A stretch of 58,747 nt of DNA from Haloarcula argentinensis DSM 12282 (GTDB lineage: Archaea > Halobacteriota > Halobacteria > Halobacteriales > Haloarculaceae). Shown one piece after another: positions 1 through 7,776 of this stretch (within the stretch, counting starts at the first letter, position 1; each line of letters begins with the position of its first letter). A program made the position numbers and the translations under genes. The stretch lies in assembly GCA_000336895.1 (NCBI GenBank), contig AOLX01000015.1, forward strand, positions 358,726-417,472, given 5' to 3'. Under the pieces are notes generated by a model. The model saw only the letters and a program-made list of their open reading frames with translations. It was not told the DNA's origin and did not search any database.

Positions 1-27
1 GAGTCGGATGTCAGTGATGAGCGTCAT
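1..27 (-). CDS. eno: Enolase, N-terminal 9 codons (cut by window edge)
   Basis: Only the first nine codons are present, reading MTLITDIRL, which matches the usual start of haloarchaeal enolase (2-phosphoglycerate to phosphoenolpyruvate, glycolysis/gluconeogenesis). It begins 3 bases after the RpoK stop and is the next gene of the ribosomal/RNA-polymerase operon, a linkage known in archaea. The call rests on the short N-terminus plus synteny; the catalytic part lies outside the window. Confidence 0.75.
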
Positions 28-29
28 CG

Positions 30-203
30 TTAATCACTCCTGTTGACCGTAAACGGTAGGACGCCAGCGTCGTACTCCTCGGCGGCGATGAGTATCGGCT
101 GGGTGTGTTCCGTCTCGATGAGCACGGGAGCACCGTGGGCCAACTGCAGCGCTCGCGCGCCGAGTTTTCGGGCCTTCTCGTAGCGGCTTTCCTGTGCGTT
201 CAT
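30..203 (-). CDS. rpoK: DNA-directed RNA polymerase subunit K (Rpo6)
   Basis: A 57-residue protein, the archaeal counterpart of bacterial omega and eukaryotic Rpb6, which stabilises assembly of the large polymerase subunits. Visible family features are the N-terminal [19 protein letters not shown] helix and the following PVLIE segment. The length is normal for haloarchaeal RpoK. The ATG overlaps the RpoN stop in ATGA, so translation is probably coupled to rpoN. The enolase gene follows directly downstream. Confidence 0.95.
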   Translation of the reverse strand: MNAQESRYEKARKLGARALQLAHGAPVLIETEHTQPILIAAEEYDAGVLPFTVNRSD

Positions 204-400
204 TGGTAGGGTGAGACGATGTCGACGAGGTCTTTGTGCGAGACGAGCATCCGGCGACAGCAGTGCCGCTCGACGCCGAGTTCGTCGAGAACCTTCTCCG
301 GGTCCTCAGGCTCCTCGGCCTCGCGGGTGCGGGCCTTGAACTCCTCCCAGTGCTCGCCGACGACGTTACCGCACGTGAAACACCGAACCGGTACCATCAT
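200..400 (-). CDS. rpoN: DNA-directed RNA polymerase subunit N (Rpo10)
   Basis: A 66-residue zinc-binding subunit of archaeal RNA polymerase, equivalent to eukaryotic Rpb10. It shows the N-terminal zinc pair CFTCG (Cys8, Cys11) and the conserved HCCRRM near residue 47, which supplies the other two cysteines. The two consecutive ATG codons (400 and 397) leave the exact start open by one residue; a purine-rich AGGTGAT lies about 10 bases upstream. The gene sits between uS9 and rpoK and shares 4 bases with rpoK. Confidence 0.96.
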   Translation of the reverse strand: MMVPVRCFTCGNVVGEHWEEFKARTREAEEPEDPEKVLDELGVERHCCRRMLVSHKDLVDIVSPYQ

Positions 401-412
401 ACCTGTATCACC

Positions 413-811
413 TTAGCGGTACGATTTCTGGTAGCGGGCCCGCGCACCGGGGCCGCCCCACTTCTTGGGTTCGGACTGGCGAACATCGTTGACCAGCAGC
501 GAGCGGTCGAACTCCATGAACGCGTCACGGAGTTCGGCGTCGTTGGTGTGGTCGACAAGTCCGCGAGCGATGGCGGTTCGGGCAGCGTCTGCCTGCCCCA
601 TGACGCCGCCACCTTCGACGGACACTTCGACGTCGACCTCGCCGCGGAGGTCGTCCTCAGCGATGCGGAACGGTTCCAGCATCTTGAGCTGCGCCAGCTC
701 GGGGTCGACGAGTTCGACCGGCTGCGAGTCGATACGCACGCGGCCCTCACCCTCGCGAACGGTCGCGCGGGCGACGGCAGTCTTCTTCTTGCCAGACGTG
801 TTCGTTACCAT
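413..811 (-). CDS. rps9: 30S ribosomal protein uS9
   Basis: A 132-residue protein with the family's basic C-terminal tail ending in KSYR, which reaches toward the P-site tRNA, and the conserved [19 protein letters not shown] segment in the middle. Its start overlaps the end of uL13 by 7 bases, as is common for this pair in archaea and bacteria. It is part of the minus-strand ribosomal/RNA-polymerase operon and is followed after 12 bases by rpoN. Confidence 0.97.
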
Positions 812-1242
812 GTCTTGTTCGCTCCAAGCGTTTCGCTGATCTCGCCCAGCGTGACGAACTTGATGTTCGACAGTCGGTCAAGCGACGTGCCGTCCAGAAC
901 CTCGCCGTCCTCGTCGTACGGGTTGCCGAGGTAGACACGGACGCTCTCGAACGCCTCGCGGCCACGCTGCTTCTTGTGGGGCAGCATGCCACGGATGGTG
1001 CGCTTGAAGATGCCGTCCGGTCGCTTGGGGTAGAAGTACCCGTTGTCGTTACCGATGTCGACACGTTTCTCGTACTTTTCGACGATCTGCTCCTCTCGGC
1101 CGGTGATCACGGCGCGTTCGGCGTTGACGACGGCGACCGTCTCGCCGTCAAGTGCCTGTTCGGCGACCTGTGATGCGACGCGTCCCATGATACAGTCGCG
1201 GGCGTCAACGATGACATCCGCGTCGAACTCTGCGACGCTCAT
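805..1242 (-). CDS. rpl13: 50S ribosomal protein uL13
   Basis: A 145-residue protein carrying the archaeal uL13 hallmarks: an N-terminal [19 protein letters not shown] segment and the internal [16 protein letters not shown]. It binds 23S rRNA early in large-subunit assembly. It overlaps the stop of eL18 by 4 bases (ATGA) and runs 7 bases into uS9, so the three genes are almost certainly one transcript with coupled translation. Confidence 0.97.
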
Positions 1243-1589
1243 CGGATCACCCGGACGTGGGAGCCTTCTGGGTTGTTTTCAATTGCCTGTTCGAGTGATA
1301 CAGCCTCTCCAACCTGGTCGATCTTCGTCTCGGCGGTTCCGGAGAAGTCGACAGCGGCGACGGTGACGTCCTTCTGCAGGACACCGGAGCCAAGCACCTT
1401 GCCGGGCACAACAACGGTTTCGTCTTCCTGGGCGTATCGTTCGATACGGCCGAGGTTGACTTCCGCGTGTGTGCGCCGTGGCTTTTCTAAGCGCTCGGCG
1501 ACGTCGCCCCAGACAGCACCGCCCGAACTGCGGGCGGCTGACTTCAGGTCGGCGATGAGACTACTGAGTCTCGGGTTCGTCTTACTCAT
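1239..1589 (-). CDS. rpl18e: 50S ribosomal protein eL18
   Basis: A 116-residue archaeal/eukaryotic-type large-subunit protein. The start [10 protein letters not shown] is chosen because a strong GGAGG lies 7 bases upstream; the longer open frame would run through the tRNA-Leu gene and is rejected. Family features include the [20 protein letters not shown] stretch and the PGKVLGSG segment. It follows tRNA-Leu and is coupled to uL13 by a 4-base overlap. Confidence 0.95.
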   Translation of the reverse strand: MSKTNPRLSSLIADLKSAARSSGGAVWGDVAERLEKPRRTHAEVNLGRIERYAQEDETVVVPGKVLGSGVLQKDVTVAAVDFSGTAETKIDQVGEAVSLEQAIENNPEGSHVRVIR

Positions 1590-1613
1590 ATGATTCCTCC
1601 GTTGTGGGAAAAG

Positions 1614-1698
1614 TGCAGGGAGCAGGATTTGAACCTGCGGACCCCTACGGGACAGCGCCCTGAACGCTGCGCCGTTGGCCAAACTTGGCTATCCCTGC
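1614..1698 (-). tRNA. trnL-CAG: tRNA-Leu (CAG anticodon)
   Basis: Read on the minus strand, the molecule has a 7-bp acceptor stem (GCAGGGA with TCCCTGC plus discriminator A), an anticodon arm CAGCG-TTCAGGG-CGCTG giving anticodon CAG, a long variable arm, and a T arm containing GGTTCAAATCC. The long variable arm and discriminator A fit leucine. There is no intron and CCA is not encoded. It lies inside the ribosomal operon between rpoD and eL18, so it is probably processed from the polycistronic transcript or has its own promoter. Confidence 0.95.
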
Positions 1699-1802
1699 GC
1701 GCGATTGTTCGTTTTGCGTGCCCCGTAAAACCCCTTTCGGTCCTCGCGCTCGGGGAGCGGGCGGTCATCGGTAGTGGTGGGGTGTGTCGGGGCATTGTAT
1801 CG

Positions 1803-2582
1803 TTACAGCTGGACTGCGTCTTTCAGTTCGGTCGCGCGGTCACGCAGCGTCTCGACCGCGCGCAGGACCAGTTCCTCGGTGGTGAACGACCCGTCCGTCT
1901 CGACGTGGAACACGAACGCGTTCGGCACGTCCGAAACCTCGACGTCTTTGCCGGGGTATCGGTTCCGGAGGTCGTTGTCGAACTCGTCTGTCGCGACAAG
2001 TTCGCCGTTGGTGGCGTCGCCGGCGGCGTGTTCGGCCGCCTGCTCTTCGATGACGCCACGCAGGATGTTCGGATCGTCGTCCTCGAACTCGCCGAGGTCG
2101 CCGACGACCTCCACCTGCTGGAGGTGTCGGTAGCCGACGGCCACGCCGCCTTGGTGTTTGGCGTGTTCCCGACCAGTATCGAGGACGGCGTCGGCCTCGA
2201 CTTCGAGACGTTGGCCCTCCTTGAGATCGATGATCGGGATGTTGTCGTCGGCCGCCTCGACCATCGGGTCCGAGGAGACGAGGTCACTGGAGTAGGCCGT
2301 GCTCGGCCCGTCGACGGACAGCGACAGCGTCACCTCGTCGCCGATCTCGAAGTCGTCGAGGTCGGTCGTCAGCGGGACCAGTCCCAGTCGGAGACCGATC
2401 TGCTCGTTGAACATCACGCTGGTGTTCTCGATGACGCGGACGGTATCGATACTGAACGTCGGTACGTCCGCGACCATCGCTCGCCGGATGCCGTTGGCGA
2501 AGGCGGGCGTGATGCCGCGCACGAGGATGCGGGCCTCGCGCTCGCCGCGTTCGACGAACTCAACCTCGTAGTCCTGTGTCAT
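1803..2582 (-). CDS. rpoD: DNA-directed RNA polymerase subunit D (Rpo3)
   Basis: A 259-residue subunit, the archaeal counterpart of Rpb3 and bacterial alpha, forming the assembly platform with subunits L, N and P. The N-terminal dimerisation domain shows [19 protein letters not shown], the classic alpha-motif region. The C-terminal part completes the dimerisation fold. In several archaea domain 3 binds a 4Fe-4S cluster, but this protein contains no cysteine at all, so that cluster cannot form here. It follows uS11 closely (3 bases) in the operon. Confidence 0.96.
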
Positions 2583-2585
2583 TGG

Positions 2586-2975
2586 TTAGAATCCGGAGTT
2601 CTTGGGTGCACGAGTGCCGTCGTGCGGGGTCGGCGTAACGTCCTCGATGCGACCAATCTCCAGGCCTGCTCGGGCGAGTGCGCGGATCGTCGCCTGCGCA
2701 CCCGGACCGGGCGAAGTCTGGAGGTTGCCGCCGGGACCGCGGACCCGAACATCGACGCCTTCGACGCCACGGTCGAGGGCCTTCTCCGCAACGACCTCGG
2801 CCATCTGCATCGCCGCGTACGGCGACGCTTCGTCGCGGTTCTGCTTGACGACCGTCCCGCCGGAGCTCTTCGCGAGCGTCTCCGCGCCGGTCTGGTCGGT
2901 GATGGTGATGATCGTGTTGTTGAACGATGCGTGCACGTGGGCGATGCCCCAGATGTCTTCGGTGTCTTCGCTCAT
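2586..2975 (-). CDS. rps11: 30S ribosomal protein uS11
   Basis: A 129-residue platform protein of the small subunit. Clear family segments are [20 protein letters not shown] at the N-terminus and the highly conserved [15 protein letters not shown] at the C-terminus. Its ATG overlaps the uS4 stop by 4 bases. Gene order uS13-uS4-uS11-rpoD is the archaeal version of the bacterial alpha operon. Confidence 0.97.
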   Translation of the reverse strand: MSEDTEDIWGIAHVHASFNNTIITITDQTGAETLAKSSGGTVVKQNRDEASPYAAMQMAEVVAEKALDRGVEGVDVRVRGPGGNLQTSPGPGAQATIRALARAGLEIGRIEDVTPTPHDGTRAPKNSGF

Positions 2976-3487
2976 TCTTGGGCCTCCGCGCGCTCAGGAT
3001 GGAGTTCGTCCGACAGCGAGCTGTGCTCGTCGAAGCCGACCGAGCTCTCGACGGCGGTTTCGACCGTCATGCCGGGTCGGGTGACGCGAGCGTCGTCCAG
3101 CACGATGTGTCCGTGGACGATGAACTGACGGGCCTGTTCGGGCGTGTTCGCGTAGCCCTTGCGGTAAACGACCGTCTGCAGGCGACGTTCCAGCACGTCG
3201 GTCACGTCGAGCGACAGCACGTCGTCGAGCTGGTCCTGCTCGTTGAGGATGCCGTAGCGCTTGAGCCGAGCGAGGAACTCCGCAGACTCAGTCTCGTGCT
3301 CGCCGGCGCTGCCCAGCAGCTTCCGGGCCTCACGGCGGTAGCCACGAAGCTCGGACTGTGCGCGCCAGAGCTCTTCTTTGTTCTTCAGGCCGTAGCGGCC
3401 GATGAGGTTGGCCTCGTCGGCGATGCGTTCGCCCTGGAAGGGATGATTCGGCGTCTCGTAGAACTTCGTGTTTGAACCAAGCGCCAT
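2972..3487 (-). CDS. rps4: 30S ribosomal protein uS4
   Basis: A 171-residue primary 16S rRNA-binding protein. It has the archaeal N-terminus ([17 protein letters not shown]) and an S4 RNA-binding domain around residues 103-165, seen as [20 protein letters not shown] followed by the HIVLDDARV loop. Its start overlaps the stop of uS13 (TAATG) and its end overlaps the start of uS11 (ATGA). Confidence 0.97.
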   Translation of the reverse strand: MALGSNTKFYETPNHPFQGERIADEANLIGRYGLKNKEELWRAQSELRGYRREARKLLGSAGEHETESAEFLARLKRYGILNEQDQLDDVLSLDVTDVLERRLQTVVYRKGYANTPEQARQFIVHGHIVLDDARVTRPGMTVETAVESSVGFDEHSSLSDELHPERAEAQE

Positions 3488-4020
3488 TATTCGTCATCCT
3501 CCGCAGCGGCTTCCTCAGCCTGCTCTTCCTTGATCGCCTCGACGTTGACGCCGATGGTCCCCTCCGTTCGGCCGGTGGACTTGGTACGCTGTCCACGGAC
3601 CTTCTGGCCGCGCTTGTGGCGGACACCGCGGTAGGAGTCGATCATCTTCATGCGGTTGATGTCCTGCCGGCGGGTAAGCTGGAGGTCGTTGCCGGTCTCG
3701 TGGGTGGTCTCACCGGTGAAGTAGTCCTTCTGGTGGTTGGTCATCCACTCGGGCACATCGTCGGCGAAGTTCTCGACACGGTCGACGACGCGCTCGATGA
3801 CGTCGTCGTCGAGCTTGCCGAAGACAGCGCGCCGGTCGACGTCCGCCTTCTGGGCGATAATTCGGGCGGCCCGGTGGCCGATACCGTTCAGTTCTGTCAG
3901 TGCTCGCTCGACGGATTTCGTCCCGTCGAGGTCTGTCTGTCCGATACGGACGAAATAGCGGATGTCCTCCTCCTCTTCGGCATCCGCGTCCTCGCCCGCG
4001 TTGGGGTCTTCTGCACTCAT
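3487..4020 (-). CDS. rps13: 30S ribosomal protein uS13
   Basis: A 177-residue head protein that contacts tRNA and uL5. It carries an acidic N-terminal extension of about 20 residues typical of haloarchaea, then FVRIGQTDLDG and a helix-hairpin-helix region. The C-terminal basic signature RGVRHKRGQKVRGQRTKS is present. The start MSAEDPNAGE at 4020 is chosen because the longer frame would run into the tRNA-Ser gene. It is the first protein gene of the operon. Confidence 0.95.
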   Translation of the reverse strand: MSAEDPNAGEDADAEEEEDIRYFVRIGQTDLDGTKSVERALTELNGIGHRAARIIAQKADVDRRAVFGKLDDDVIERVVDRVENFADDVPEWMTNHQKDYFTGETTHETGNDLQLTRRQDINRMKMIDSYRGVRHKRGQKVRGQRTKSTGRTEGTIGVNVEAIKEEQAEEAAAEDDE

Positions 4021-4041
4021 ATGTAGGTACTGATGGGTGAG

Positions 4042-4126
4042 CGTCGTGGCGGGGATTCGAACCCCGGAGGCTGTACGCCACAGAGTTAGCAACCCTGCGC
4101 CTTGGGCCAGGCTTGGCTACCACGAC
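4042..4126 (-). tRNA. trnS-GCU: tRNA-Ser (GCU anticodon)
   Basis: Minus-strand molecule with acceptor stem GTCGTGG paired to CCACGAC plus discriminator G. The anticodon arm CAGGG-TTGCTAA-CTCTG gives anticodon GCT and includes one G-U pair. The variable arm is long and the T arm contains GGGGTTCGAATCCCC. Discriminator G and the long arm fit serine. No intron and no encoded CCA. It is the first gene of the ribosomal operon and lies 21 bases ahead of uS13. Confidence 0.95.
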
Positions 4127-4213
4127 ACGCGTTCTATGACACTCGCGCCCGCAGCACGCGGACTCGGGGGCCGGTCCCCCTACACGAGTCTATTCGATTC
4201 TATTCCGGGGTTG

Positions 4214-4221
4214 TATTTAAA
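4214..4221 (-). promoter_or_regulatory. TATA box of the tRNA-Ser/ribosomal operon
   Basis: TTTAAATA on the minus strand, in an otherwise GC-rich gap. The expected transcription start near 4190 would give about 60 bases of leader before the tRNA. This is the only strong TATA element seen upstream of the operon's first gene. Confidence 0.6.
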
Positions 4222-4263
4222 CGCAACGAAGGGGGCCGGGCGCGTCATTGTAAGGCATACCCA

Positions 4264-4289
4264 CTGAGGCATGGAGTAACAGGCCTCAG
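4264..4289. repeat. 7-bp inverted repeat upstream of 4343 gene
   Basis: CTGAGGC (4264-4270) and GCCTCAG (4283-4289) are perfect inverted copies separated by 12 bases, in the gap between the divergent tRNA-Ser promoter and the small hypothetical gene. It could be an operator or a chance match in GC-rich sequence. Confidence 0.3.
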
Positions 4290-4342
4290 GTCGTTGGTGG
4301 GGCCGGCACAATACACTCGTCACTGGGACCACATGTCAACGT

Positions 4343-4642
4343 ATGCGCCGGCATATCACCGACGGTGGCGGTGGCATCGACCCGACCGACCGAACGGCGG
4401 TTCGCGGCCAGCTGGAACGGTTCGCGGGACCGAACGCCGTGACCGAGGCGGACGACGGGACGCTCCGGGCCGACTTCGGCGGCCGCACACACGTCACAGT
4501 GGCCCCCGACGGCGCGATAGACACCGGCATGCCGCTACACTCCTTTGCCGGGACGCCGGAGCGGCTCGTGTTCGACCACGACAGCGGTGAGCTACGCGCC
4601 GAACTTGACGACGGCAGCATCTACGTGTTTCGACGGCCTTGA
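4343..4642 (+). CDS. Small conserved-looking hypothetical protein
   Basis: A 99-residue acidic soluble protein with no family I can name. The sequence looks like a compact beta-rich fold: repeated short strands around TLRADFGGRTHVTVAPDG and ELRAELDDGSIYVFRR. No signal peptide, transmembrane segment or cysteine pair is visible. Codon use and acidity match neighbouring real genes, and it stands alone between the divergent tRNA-Ser promoter and mrp. A hairpin-forming inverted repeat (4264-4289) lies upstream. Function unknown. Confidence 0.6.
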   Translation: MRRHITDGGGGIDPTDRTAVRGQLERFAGPNAVTEADDGTLRADFGGRTHVTVAPDGAIDTGMPLHSFAGTPERLVFDHDSGELRAELDDGSIYVFRRP

Positions 4643-4774
4643 GTCCGAGACGGCTGCTGTACCGATTTTTGTATTTGATCTCATGCGCTTGCGCACGCGA
4701 GAGCTACGATAACTGGAGCCAGCACATCTCGATGCCGCCAATTCGGTTACTGCCGTGTCCGGCGGTGTCACAAT

Positions 4775-4782
4775 CCTTATCG
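4775..4782 (+). promoter_or_regulatory. TATA-like element for mrp
   Basis: CCTTATCG lies 25-32 bases ahead of the mrp ATG at 4807, the spacing expected of a leaderless haloarchaeal transcript. This placement also supports the shorter start over the in-frame one at 4639. Confidence 0.45.
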
Positions 4783-4806
4783 CACCTCCAGAGCCTAACC
4801 CTGTGC

Positions 4807-5868
4807 ATGAATACAGATGACGTACGCGAGCGCCTGCAAGCGGTCGAGGACCCGGATCTTGGCGACGATATCGTCTCGCTCGGGCTGATCAACAGCATCG
4901 ACGTGACTGACGACGAGGTCAGCATCGACCTGGCGCTCGGTGCGCCGTATTCGCCGACGGAGACGAGCATCGCGAACGAGGTCCGCGAGGCGCTGGGTGA
5001 CATGGACCGCGAGATCGACCTCTCGGCGAGTGTCGACCGCGGCGTCCCGGAAGCGGAGGACCCGCTCCCGAAGGTCAAAAACGTCATCGCGGTCGCCTCG
5101 GGCAAGGGCGGCGTCGGCAAGTCCACCGTCGCGGTGAACCTCGCTGCCGGCCTCTCACGGCTCGGTGCCCGTGTGGGACTGTTCGACGCCGACGTGTACG
5201 GGCCGAACGTCCCACGGATGCTCGATGCTGACGAACAGCCGCAAGCGACAGAGGACGAAGAGATAATTCCCGTCGAGAAACACGGGATGCGGCTGATGAG
5301 CATGGACTTCCTCGTGGGCAAGGACGACCCGGTCATCTTCCGCGGCCCGATGGTCGACAACGTCCTCACGCAACTGTGGGACGACGTGCTCTGGGGCGAA
5401 CTCGACTACATGGTCGTGGACCTGCCGCCGGGGACCGGCGACACGCAGCTGACGATGCTCCAGCAGGTGCCCGTCTCCGGGGCTGTCATCGTCACCACGC
5501 CGGAGGAAGTCGCCCTCGACGACGCCCGGAAGGGACTCCGGATGTTCGGTCGCCACGAAACCCCCGTGCTGGGCATCGTCGAGAACATGTCGTCGTTCGT
5601 CTGTCCGGACTGTGGTGGCACGCACGACATCTTCGGCAGCGGTGGCGGCCGCGAGTTCGCCGACGAAACGGAGATGCCGTTCCTTGGCGAGATCCCGCTT
5701 GACCCCGAAGTCAGGGAGGGCGGAGCCACCGGCGAGCCGCTCGTGCTCGACGAGGACAGCGACGTCGGCGAGTCGTTCCGCGACATCGCTGCCCGCACCG
5801 CGAACATGCAGGGCATCATCCACCGGAAGCGCCAGAGCGACAGCCAGCGCGCCCAGCCCGAACAGTAG
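4807..5868 (+). CDS. mrp: Mrp/ApbC/NBP35-type Fe-S cluster carrier ATPase
   Basis: A 353-residue P-loop protein expected to bind a 4Fe-4S cluster and pass it to apo-enzymes. Residues 1-80 form a MIP18 (DUF59) domain beginning VEDPDLGDD, and the deviant Walker A GKGGVGKST is at 99-107. DADVYGPNVPRML follows, then DLPPGTGD near 205, and the cluster-binding pair Cys266/Cys269 in CPDCGG. The start at 4807 is supported by the TATA-like element 25 bases upstream and by the DUF59 boundary; an in-frame start at 4639 would add an implausible extension. It is probably monocistronic. Confidence 0.93.
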   Translation: MNTDDVRERLQAVEDPDLGDDIVSLGLINSIDVTDDEVSIDLALGAPYSPTETSIANEVREALGDMDREIDLSASVDRGVPEAEDPLPKVKNVIAVASGKGGVGKSTVAVNLAAGLSRLGARVGLFDADVYGPNVPRMLDADEQPQATEDEEIIPVEKHGMRLMSMDFLVGKDDPVIFRGPMVDNVLTQLWDDVLWGELDYMVVDLPPGTGDTQLTMLQQVPVSGAVIVTTPEEVALDDARKGLRMFGRHETPVLGIVENMSSFVCPDCGGTHDIFGSGGGREFADETEMPFLGEIPLDPEVREGGATGEPLVLDEDSDVGESFRDIAARTANMQGIIHRKRQSDSQRAQPEQ

Positions 5869-5930
5869 CGGGCAGTGGCTGGAGGGAGCAGCAGCTCAGA
5901 TGCCGCGGGAGACAGAGAGAAAGAACCGAG

Positions 5931-6122
5931 TTACGCTTCGACCGGGTTGTTCATCTTCCGGGTCACGTAGCCTGCGATGCGGTTGCGGACACCCTTGGAC
6001 TCGATGTTGGTCAGTTCCTCGACGACGTCTTTGTTGTGTTCGAAGTCTGCACCGAAGGCGTCAGGGTATCGCTCCATGAGGAGCGTCCCGGTCTTCTTGA
6101 CGTAGGCGGGTTTGATTGCCAT
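5931..6122 (-). CDS. rps17e: 30S ribosomal protein eS17
   Basis: A 63-residue archaeal/eukaryotic small-subunit protein. The start [12 protein letters not shown] is the usual family N-terminus; the 16-codon upstream extension in the open frame is not family-like. The conserved [16 protein letters not shown] near the C-terminus is clear. It stands alone on the minus strand, with an AT-rich element (about 6178-6186) far enough upstream to give a short leader. Confidence 0.95.
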   Translation of the reverse strand: MAIKPAYVKKTGTLLMERYPDAFGADFEHNKDVVEELTNIESKGVRNRIAGYVTRKMNNPVEA

Positions 6123-6249
6123 GCGCGCTACTTGCTTGGTCGCACTCAAAAAGGGTTCGGAACGGACCACGCACGCGAATGTTTATCAGTAGGGGGGCGA
6201 CGACCCGCAACCGTGCGCTGATCGTCGCCGTGGCAGGTCCCGCAAGAGT

Positions 6250-6283
6250 GCGACACAGCCTGTCTCGGACCGTTGTGTGTCGC
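6250..6283. repeat. 8-bp inverted repeat downstream of the cofD operon
   Basis: GCGACACA (6250-6257) and TGTGTCGC (6276-6283) are perfect inverted copies 18 bases apart. They lie about 30 bases beyond the stop of the DUF447 gene, the last gene of the cofD operon. A hairpin there could mark the operon's 3' end, although no T-run follows it. Confidence 0.35.
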
Positions 6284-6313
6284 CTGCATGCCCCAAATTC
6301 CGTTCGGAGTCCC

Positions 6314-6940
6314 CTACCAGTCAGCGTCGACTAGGTCGCGGACGCGCTCGAAGGCCGCGCGCTCGCGCTCACCACCGGCTGTTTCGACCACGGACTCGAA
6401 GTACGCGAGACGATCCAGCAGCGTCTCTCGGTCGTAGCTCGGTACATCCAGCCGTGAGGCCGCGACGGTCGCCTCGACGACGGCGGCGTGGCCGCGGTTC
6501 GTCGTCGGGACGACACGGCGCTCAACAGCGCTGTCGACGGGGTGCAACGCCCACTCGACCCACTGTGTGTCGCCCTCCGTCCCGAAGTCACGCTGTTCGA
6601 TATTAACCTGTACCCAGGCGTCCGCGCTGTCGAGGACGGGGTCGTCCTCCTCGCGGACCGACAGCGCCGCCTCGGCGAAGTCAACCGGATCGCGTGTGAA
6701 CTGAACGTAGCCACACTCTCGCTCCCGGAAGTTCCGCCAAGTCCGGGTTCGGCCCCACGTCGTCGCCGTGGCTGGCCCATCGCCATCTGGTGCATGAACG
6801 CCCAGCGCAGCCACGTTCCAGCGCTCGTTCGGGCCCAGTGTTGTGACGACTGTCTCGGAGACGCCAGCGAGCGTGACGGGCCACTCCGTCCCAGAGCCAC
6901 CGGTGTCCATGCTACCATCCTCAGTGGAGTCCCCCGTCAC
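6314..6940 (-). CDS. DUF447-family flavoprotein-like protein
   Basis: A 208-residue soluble protein resembling the DUF447 family, whose solved archaeal members are FMN-binding split-barrel proteins. Conserved-looking parts are the N-terminal VSETVVTTLGPNERWNVAALG, the HAPDGDG loop and the C-terminal helical RETLLDRLAYFESVVE segment. The GTG start at 6940 overlaps the stop of the CitG-like gene (GTGA); an alternative ATG lies at 6910. DUF447 genes are known near tetrahydromethanopterin genes in methanogens and methylotrophs, so a role in a pterin or F420-related cofactor is inferred, not shown. Confidence 0.75.
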   Translation of the reverse strand: MTGDSTEDGSMDTGGSGTEWPVTLAGVSETVVTTLGPNERWNVAALGVHAPDGDGPATATTWGRTRTWRNFRERECGYVQFTRDPVDFAEAALSVREEDDPVLDSADAWVQVNIEQRDFGTEGDTQWVEWALHPVDSAVERRVVPTTNRGHAAVVEATVAASRLDVPSYDRETLLDRLAYFESVVETAGGERERAAFERVRDLVDADW

Positions 6941-7776
6941 ACGTCGAGCCCCCGTTCCAGCGCGACGAACAGCGAACCCGCAACGAGGTCGGCAGTCGTT
7001 CCGGGATTGATGTCACGCCTGACGAACTCCTCGGCGAGATCGGTTGCGTCTCCGTCGCCGTCGAGAACAGCCTGTGCCCGCTCTTGGACCTCCTCGGCGG
7101 TTTCGCGGTCCTGACGCGTGACGACGAACGTGTCCGGTTCCGCCGCGAGCAGTTCGAGGAAGACCTCGGACGCGCGGTTGGCGACCGGACCAGACCTGTC
7201 CAGTAGCCACTCGCTAGCCTCGAAGACGCGCTCGAAGCCGGAGACCCACTCCGCGGCCACGCCGTCGATATCGGCACTGGACTCCATCACGTCGAACAGC
7301 GCCATATCGCGCGCCCGGAGTTCGGGAACCGCATCGCTTCCACGGCGAACGTCGAGCGGTTCCAGCCCGTCTGGCGGGTCGTCGACAGCCACATCGACGT
7401 GCTCGAACGCGCGGTAGAACGCCGCCGCATCCTCGACGGTCGTCTCACGGACCACAGCGTCCGCGCCGGACGGTGACAGTCGCCCGTCAGCGGCCGTGGC
7501 CACTAACGGTGTGAGCACCAGCAGCGCCCCGAATTGTGTATTCCCACCCGATTGGCCTGCCATTCCTTCGACGGCTGTCTCGAACGCGGGGCCGATGGAG
7601 TCGCCCGCGGCGGCCTGGTCTAGTCCCGAACGCGCCCCCACAGCGCCGGCCATGAAGTGCTCGAACCGGAGGTCGTCGTACTCTCGCTCGCGGTCGACGT
7701 TACCCGGTTTCGGCGTGCCGGAGACCTCCAGTAACAGTGCCAGCTGGGCGTTCTGTGCAACAGACCGCCCGGTCAC
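6937..7776 (-). CDS. CitG-like (triphosphoribosyl-dephospho-CoA synthase family) protein
   Basis: About 279 residues from a GTG at 7776 that forms a GTGA overlap with the gene before; a GTG at 7800 is an alternative. Family features are SGTPKPGNVDRERE near the N-terminus, GGNTQFGALLVLTPL, and the C-terminal RDINPGTTADLVAGSLFVA. CitG enzymes make the precursor of the citrate-lyase prosthetic group, but no citrate lyase genes are nearby. Relatives occur in tetrahydromethanopterin gene clusters of methylotrophs. The coupling to cofD and DUF447 suggests a cofactor role rather than citrate lyase maturation. Confidence 0.8.
   Translation of the reverse strand: MTGRSVAQNAQLALLLEVSGTPKPGNVDREREYDDLRFEHFMAGAVGARSGLDQAAAGDSIGPAFETAVEGMAGQSGGNTQFGALLVLTPLVATAADGRLSPSGADAVVRETTVEDAAAFYRAFEHVDVAVDDPPDGLEPLDVRRGSDAVPELRARDMALFDVMESSADIDGVAAEWVSGFERVFEASEWLLDRSGPVANRASEVFLELLAAEPDTFVVTRQDRETAEEVQERAQAVLDGDGDATDLAEEFVRRDINPGTTADLVAGSLFVALERGLDV

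Noticed and set aside
1590..1682. Longer start of eL18
   Set aside because: It would overlap tRNA-Leu, while a GGAGG sits just ahead of the internal ATG at 1589.
4021..4092. Longer start of uS13
   Set aside because: It would run into the tRNA-Ser gene; MSAEDPN is the natural acidic haloarchaeal N-terminus.
4639..4806. Longer start of Mrp
   Set aside because: The extension contains no DUF59-like sequence, and a TATA-like element lies 25 bases ahead of the internal ATG.
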